Positions 30,669 to 36,089 of a stretch of 36,089 nt of DNA are shown in pieces. The notes below the pieces were generated by a model, which had not been told where the DNA came from, did not search any database, and worked only from the letters and a program-made list of their open reading frames with translations. How positions within the stretch are numbered: position 1 is the first letter of the stretch; each line of letters starts with the position of its first letter. The DNA is from Zygnema cylindricum (taxonomy: Eukaryota > Streptophyta > Zygnematophyceae > Zygnematales > Zygnemataceae), in contig JBBHKE010003022.1 in NCBI GenBank assembly GCA_037447655.1, forward strand, positions 1 to 36,089, written 5' to 3'. The position numbers were made by a program, and so were the translations under genes.

Positions 30669-33600
30669 CTAAAGGAATCCCATGGCTCGTTTGTACCCCA
30701 TTTGTTCTTTCCATGTTAAACGATCTTCGGTCCAATTTCCACTACTAGTTCGTTTACGGAATGCTCTTTTCTTTTTAGATCCTTTGTTAAAAACTGCATT
30801 GGATAAAAAACCGGCAATGAAGCCAAAAGAGAGGAAAAAAAAGTGAGATGGCCAAAAACTGAAGCATAGAATCACATAAAACCTAACTGTTATTGGTTTA
30901 ACGGTTTAATCCACTTTCGATATAATGGAATAAGAATTTGTCGAGCTAAGAGAAATCCAGGCAGATTTTCATGAAAAAGAAATACTTAGTTATGAAAGAG
31001 CAATAGCTAGTTATGAAAAAGCAATAGTTATAAAAGAGCAATACTAAGTTATGAATACTTGGTTATGGAAAATTAGTTAAAAAAGAGCACATACTTAGTT
31101 ATAAACGAGCACTACTTAGCCATAAAAGAGAAACACTTAGTTATAAAAGATAAATTTAGTGATGAAAGAGCAATATTTAGCCATAAAAGCCTTCAATACT
31201 TAGAATTAAAAAAAGAAGAAATTAACAGTTGAACCTAGAGACACTGAAGTTTATAAATCGTCGACATGCAGTCCTCCTTTTAGGGTGTTTGGGTTTTTTA
31301 GGATTTTAGCGATATTTCTTCCGATGTTATGCTTACCGTCATCCAGATTGCAAGTCCTGACAGTCCCAAAAATGTCGTCGGGATCGATTGACGCTTGGGC
31401 AATTATATGCGGCAACAAATATTCTTTTCTGTACCCCATTTAAAATACACCACAAGCCCCATTTAAAATAAAACCCACAAGCCCCATTTAAGATAAACCC
31501 ACAAACCCCGATTAAAAATAAATCCACAAGCCCATCGGACAGGAATGCATCATGTGAGTGAAGAGTGAGTGGGATCTGTTCTACTAAAATAACAGTCTAT
31601 AAACACTTTCAACAAAATTCAATAAAGTTAAAGTAATACTCAACCACACGATTGGCGGCTTCAATTTTTCATTTTTTATTGTTCTTATGGTTCTCATAGT
31701 TTTAATGGTTTTTATGGTATTTATCGTTTTTATGGTTTTTATGATTGCATTCATAGGACTGTTTAGAGCATCCGAACTGTTTTGAATTTTAACACAAGAT
31801 TTAATGCAGATACGACAAGGTTCATTTCATTTACACCACAGTAAATGACTTTTAGAGGTTTTATTTTTCTGTTTGAATTTTCATACCTTGTCCACAAAGG
31901 CATTGGCTTCTTCACTCTCCTACTCTCCTCCTCCTCACTGTCGTCACTATCCTCGTCACACGATCCTCGATACGGTGAAATCTCGTAATTTTCTGGTCCA
32001 CCTTTTGGGACGACTACAGGCACTTGTACTATTACTTTCTTTAATGGACGTTGATTCGGTTCCCCTGAGACTCCTCCACTAGTTATTTTGCTTCTAAAAG
32101 AAGAAATCAAGCTGGTACCATTACTTGGTTCCCTCGAAACTACTACTGCTGTTACACTTGGACCTCCTCCTCCTCCTTTCTTTTCTGTCTCTTCTGTCGA
32201 AACATTTATATCTGAAGATAGTTTTTGAGTCTCTGATTTTTGAGTTTCTCCATGCCCACTCGCTTTACTTAACCAGCCTCCAGGTCCCACTACCAAACTA
32301 GGAGCTTGTCCTACAACTGTAGTAACTTTTCCTAAAAACGGCTGAGTACTAATATTTCCCACAACTGTAGTATTACCAGAATCGAGCATTCCAAGACCTG
32401 AACCCAGAGCTGTCGATTGTCCACTAACTCCATTCCTTACAAGAGGGTCTCGAGGTAAGGTTGTTAAGGATATTGTTGATAAATAAGTCGAACCGGAGGG
32501 TTGAGATGAGCCCGGTAAAACTATATTGCCCGAAAATGTTCCCCCTTGAGAAGGTAAGAGTTGGCCTTGGGCCCAAGGTTGTACATTAGCCATTCCTAAA
32601 GCTCCTCCTTGTCCATTATTGGAAGTTCCAGTTCCAATATTCCGGGCCTGTGTAAGGATTCCCAAGAAAAACAAAGAATTTGAAGCATAAATGAGTCAAG
32701 AAAGCGGCATTCTTTGAGACTGTTTCACACAACTTAGATATACTCCTGGAACCAGTACTGGAAGCAGAATATTCTCTTTTTTCGCCTATTCTAATCTGTA
32801 AAAAAAGTAATTTCCGTGTTATAATCTTGCTTTACAAATGCAAATGTCTGAAATTTTGACTATTCGAACCTATGAAGAAGTAATTTCTGTTCTATAATCT
32901 CTCTTTTAATTAATACTGTCAGCTTGTGGAGATAATTTGGGAAACATGTATTGCAGTGAAGGACAGGAACGAGAACAAAGATTTTAAAAAAGTCACACAA
33001 AAGCTAAGAGTTAAGAGTGAACTTCCTCATGTATGAGTCGATTTCAAGCATTGGATTGGGGATAACGAAGACTTAAGAAATTTAACAACCATGTGACTAA
33101 AACAACCTTTCTATGGGAAGTTGTAAAACTCACCCTCTTCTCCTCTTCATTTCGCTTCTTCTCCTCCTCCGCCAACTCTTTCCTCCTCTGGAACATCTCC
33201 TCCTTTCTTTTCCGTTCTAACTCTCTCTGTGCTGCCTTGGTTGCTTTTTCTTCTTCCTCCTCCCGTCTTCTTTTCTCAATCTCTCTCTCTCGCTCAAGTT
33301 TCTTCTGTCTTTTTAGTTCGTCTTCTTGAGCTTTCCGCTCTTTCTCGGCATCTTCCTGCCCTCACAAATCCATATCAACGCCCCATTCTTTGTCAAATTC
33401 TTGTAGAAATCTAGTTTTCAACACGCCAAATTCTTCGTCTCATGAGGCCATAGTGGCGCCCAATTTGAAGGCGAGAAAATAGCCAATATTAAAAACCAAT
33501 ATATGTTAAAAGCCAGTATGTAGCCAATATCCAATAGGAAAAGTAATAGATGAGAAAGAAGCCCAGAAATGGCCAGCAATGATGTAAATAATATGAGCTA

Positions 33601-36089
33601 CATAAAACGAACTATTTTCCGTAATTTACGCGAGTACTGGAAAACCGGAACCATCAAAGAGTTTAAAAAAAATCAATTAAACCAAACACAAGGCTCAAAA
33701 GCACACATTCTTTTAATGAAGATTCACATATTATTCGCGTCATCAACATTTTCACAGCTGCCATTGGAATGGTCTTCACTGATGTTAACATAATTTCCTT
33801 TACACCCTCATAATGAAGTTAATTTGCCTAGTAATGTAGTTTTAAATGGTTAAAACGGATGATTTAAATATATGTGTTAAAAGTCTCCTATCAAGCTTGG
33901 CAAATGCTAAAAAAATTGGGCCACCAATCCTGGAAGTAATAGCAATTAATCATATTCTTACTATATCACAAATCTTAAACACCAAAAGACATACATTTGA
34001 CAATAAACAACACTCATTTTCTTTTCATGTATCTTGTTCACTTGATCTGAAATTTTTACATTAGACGAAAACAACATTTTGTGCAAGGAAAATACAAAAC
34101 TTAAAAAAGTCTCACGAGAATAGTCATAAGTTTACCATAGCCTTCCTTTTCTTCTCCTTCTCTTCCAATTCCACTCTCTGTCTCTCTGCAAGTCGATCTG
34201 CCTCGTCTCTCTTTGCCTTCACAACCTCCTCGGCCCGTCTCCGTTTTTCCTCTCTTTCCTTTTTCTCTGTTTCCTCTCGTTGCCTCTTGCGGCCTGCTAA
34301 TTCTTCCTCCTTCCTCTTCCTCTCCTCCTCCTTTTTCCTCCTCTCTTCTTCGAGCTTTTTTGTCTTTAACTTGGAATCCACCACCCTTTTTTGTCTGATT
34401 ATACCTGTCACTGGTTTCCCTTCTTTTGGTGAGTCTGGGTGGGACTGACTGGAAATGCGTCCCACAATATCTGCCCTGGTTTCTTCATTTTCAATTAGAC
34501 TTGGGCCAGAACCCAATTCATTACCGAAATTGTGACCAGTCTGGACTCCTTTCTGGTTCTGTCTCTCCACTTGCTCATTACGCCTTTCCCTCTCTCTTTC
34601 TTTTACTCTTTCCAGTTCCCTCTCCTTCTCTTGTTCCTTTTCTCTTTCTCTTTCTTCCCTCGCTTTTGCGAGCGCAATTCTTCGCTGTCTTCTGTCTTCA
34701 GCTTTTCTGTCCTCTTCTCGACGGGCCGCTTCAGCTGCTTCTAAAGCCGGAACTTTTGCACCTTTCTTTCCTGCAATAAGAAAACCAATTTCAATTACAA
34801 TAACAATTAGCGTTACAGTTACAATTACAATCAACTACAAATACAACTACAATTACAATTATAACTACAATTAGAATTACAACTGCAATTGCAATTACAA
34901 TTACAGTCCCAGTGACAATTACAGTTACAATGACAATTACAATTACGCTTACACTTACAATTACTATTACAATTACAATTACAATTACATCCAAAGATAT
35001 GGGACAACACTTTTGGCTTCCTCTCAGGAAAATTCTCAAGGATCGGAGTGAAAAGTTCACAAAACATAAAAAATGATTTAAACTCAGAGAAAATGATTTA
35101 GCCTTGCAATCTGAGAACTCTGCAGTTCATACTTACCTATCAAAATTAGTGAGTCTTTCCCATTCTAGTTCAATTGTTTAAAACTGGAATAAAAAGAAGG
35201 TTTAGGAAAAACAGCAATTAATCAATGCATTGCGTGATAAGTTGATGATCCACGGAAAAGGCTCAAAGGACCAAGACTTTGCTTCATTTTCACAAATATC
35301 TTTCGATAGTCAAGAAATGAACACTAGTGCACAAAAAGATTACCTGCAGCTGGAGGTGCTGGAGCAGATGCTTTCTTCAAAAGAGTTGTAAAAGACGTCA
35401 TAGAGGCACAAATATTTGAAAGAGGTGCCTTTTGAACATTGTCTTTCTCGTTGCATAAAGGTTCATTTACACGATTGTTGGTCAAACTTTCAGCTTCTTG
35501 ACTTCCGTTCTCTGCGAACTCCAGGTTGTCTTCTTCAACTGTTTTTAATCCTTCTCCTCCGTGCTCCAATTTTAACTCCAATGTTGCATCTGACTCAAAA
35601 GGATCATTCCCAAAATTACTCACTTCTGACAGAAAATGATCATTCACAGTCATATTCTCGTTGCGATTGTGACCAGAAGACCTCGAGTCTACATTTGCCA
35701 ATTCATCAGCCTCGTCAATTCCTTCGCTCCTAGCTGAAACAAAACTCTCACTTGAATATGCATCGTCTTCTTTACTTGCATCATTTCCCTCAATTTTCTG
35801 GTCATTTGTCAACTTGTCTTCAGAAACGATTATGGACAGTGTTGCAAGGTTTTGTTCACTTATTGCTTGCTTTTCCTGAATGTCAACCCTGTCATTTTTC
35901 TCCTCGTCTACGATGTTGTCTCCTGAATGAAAACTGAAATTTTCACTTTTCCTCTTTAGAATTACTTGGTCCGATGTCTCCATCCTCTCCGCCTCCATTT
36001 CAGTGACATCATTCCTCGTGTCTCTATCGGAGGTAACTGGTATTACTGTTGATTCAAAAAGCTTGAAACCTTGACTCAGTGTTACTACT
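30669..36089 (-). CDS. INCENP: INCENP (inner centromere protein, plant WYRD-type), 5' part outside the window
   Basis: Six exons in transcription order: >36089-35344, 34770-34136, 33355-33134, 32647-31887, 31428-31337, 30793-30669. All junctions are GT-AG and phases agree, giving about 859 residues before the window edge. Exon 1 is acidic and Ser-rich and stays open to the end of the window. Exons 2 and 3 encode a long Glu/Arg/Lys-rich single-helix or coiled-coil region (EREREKEQEKERELERV; EREIEKRRREEEEKA). Exon 4 is a Gly/Ser/Thr-rich linker that ends with the IN-box start: ENYEISPYRGSCDEDS, then KKPMPLWTR. Exon 5 gives DPDDIFGTVRTCNLDD and exon 6 gives VFNKGSKKKRAFRKRTSSGNW. The RTSS-W motif corresponds to the Aurora B-phosphorylated TSS motif of animal INCENP. 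INCENP is the scaffold of the chromosomal passenger complex and its IN-box binds and activates Aurora kinase. The ~250-residue linker between helix and IN-box is the odd part. Alternative reading: exon 5 could read through to a stop at 31251, dropping the TSS motif. Confidence 0.92.
30965..31202. repeat. tandem array in INCENP intron 5
   Basis: About eight variants of AAAGAGCAATACTTAGTTATG with 22-32 bp spacing (for example AGTTATGAAAGAGCAATAG, TTAGCCATAAAAGAG). On the coding strand it lies inside the 543-bp intron between the last two exons. Confidence 0.8.
31434..31535. repeat. ~28-bp tandem array abutting the exon 5 acceptor of INCENP
   Basis: Four units of CCCCATTTAAAATAAACCC/ACAAG type on the plus strand. 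On the gene strand this reads GGGGCTTGTGGGTTTATTTT and ends in GGGGTACAG, so the splice acceptor is the truncated last unit of the repeat. Confidence 0.85.
34788..34991. repeat. degenerate (ACAATT)n satellite in INCENP intron 1
   Basis: About 34 hexamer variants (ACAATT, ACAGTT, ACAACT, GCAATT and others) fill 200 bp of the intron just upstream of the exon 2 acceptor. Period 6, strongly decayed. Confidence 0.9.

Noticed and set aside
31251-31336. Stop at 31251 as the true end of INCENP
   Set aside because: It lacks the TSS part of the IN-box, whereas a canonical donor at 31337 joins in phase to an exon carrying it. Retained as a possible alternative isoform.
33093-33414. Ser/Phe-rich plus-strand frames
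   Set aside because: They are antisense shadows of the charged INCENP helix exon at 33134-33355.
34788-35067. Val/Ile-rich and Asn/Cys-rich minus-strand frames
   Set aside because: They are reading-frame translations of the ACAATT satellite within INCENP intron 1.

Overview
The window is nuclear DNA of a green eukaryote (Viridiplantae, most likely streptophyte). It carries four multi-exon genes with clean GT-AG introns. Two are plastid proteins of the green lineage: the photosystem II subunit PsbR and a tryptophan-rich starch protein of the ESV1/LESV family. The third is a plant-type cytochrome b5-fused desaturase and the fourth is INCENP. I cannot place the organism more finely. Introns and intergenic DNA are AT-rich and full of small transposons and minisatellites.

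Layout. 1-2750: short repeats, one tRNA-Lys(UUU) on the minus strand and a fragment of a second tRNA copy. 2861-6753 (+): LESV-like gene, five exons, with a MITE remnant in intron 1. 6754-9250: intergenic, with palindromes. 9365-10476 (+): PSBR, five exons, behind a TATA/CCAAT/ACGT-core promoter. 10477-18180: a long gene-free island holding a 350-bp duplication, a poly-C/poly-G palindrome, a 687-bp hAT-type element inside a near-perfect inverted repeat, and several copies of a TA-flanked MITE family. 18301-22722 (+): front-end desaturase, eight exons, with (GA)n just before the ATG and a nine-unit 28-bp array starting at the stop codon. 23621-25154: a second hAT-type element with a smaller element nested in it. 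25650-28740: two copies of one non-LTR reverse transcriptase element in opposite orientations with a MITE between them. 30669-36089 (-): INCENP, six exons recovered, running off the right edge.

The four genes are not an operon and share no pathway. PSBR and LESV both act in the chloroplast (oxygen evolution, transitory starch), the desaturase acts at the ER, and INCENP acts on chromosomes and the spindle midzone. The most informative results are the exon-by-exon reconstruction of INCENP, including a last exon with the Aurora-substrate TSS motif, and several transposons defined to the base by terminal inverted repeats plus target-site duplications.
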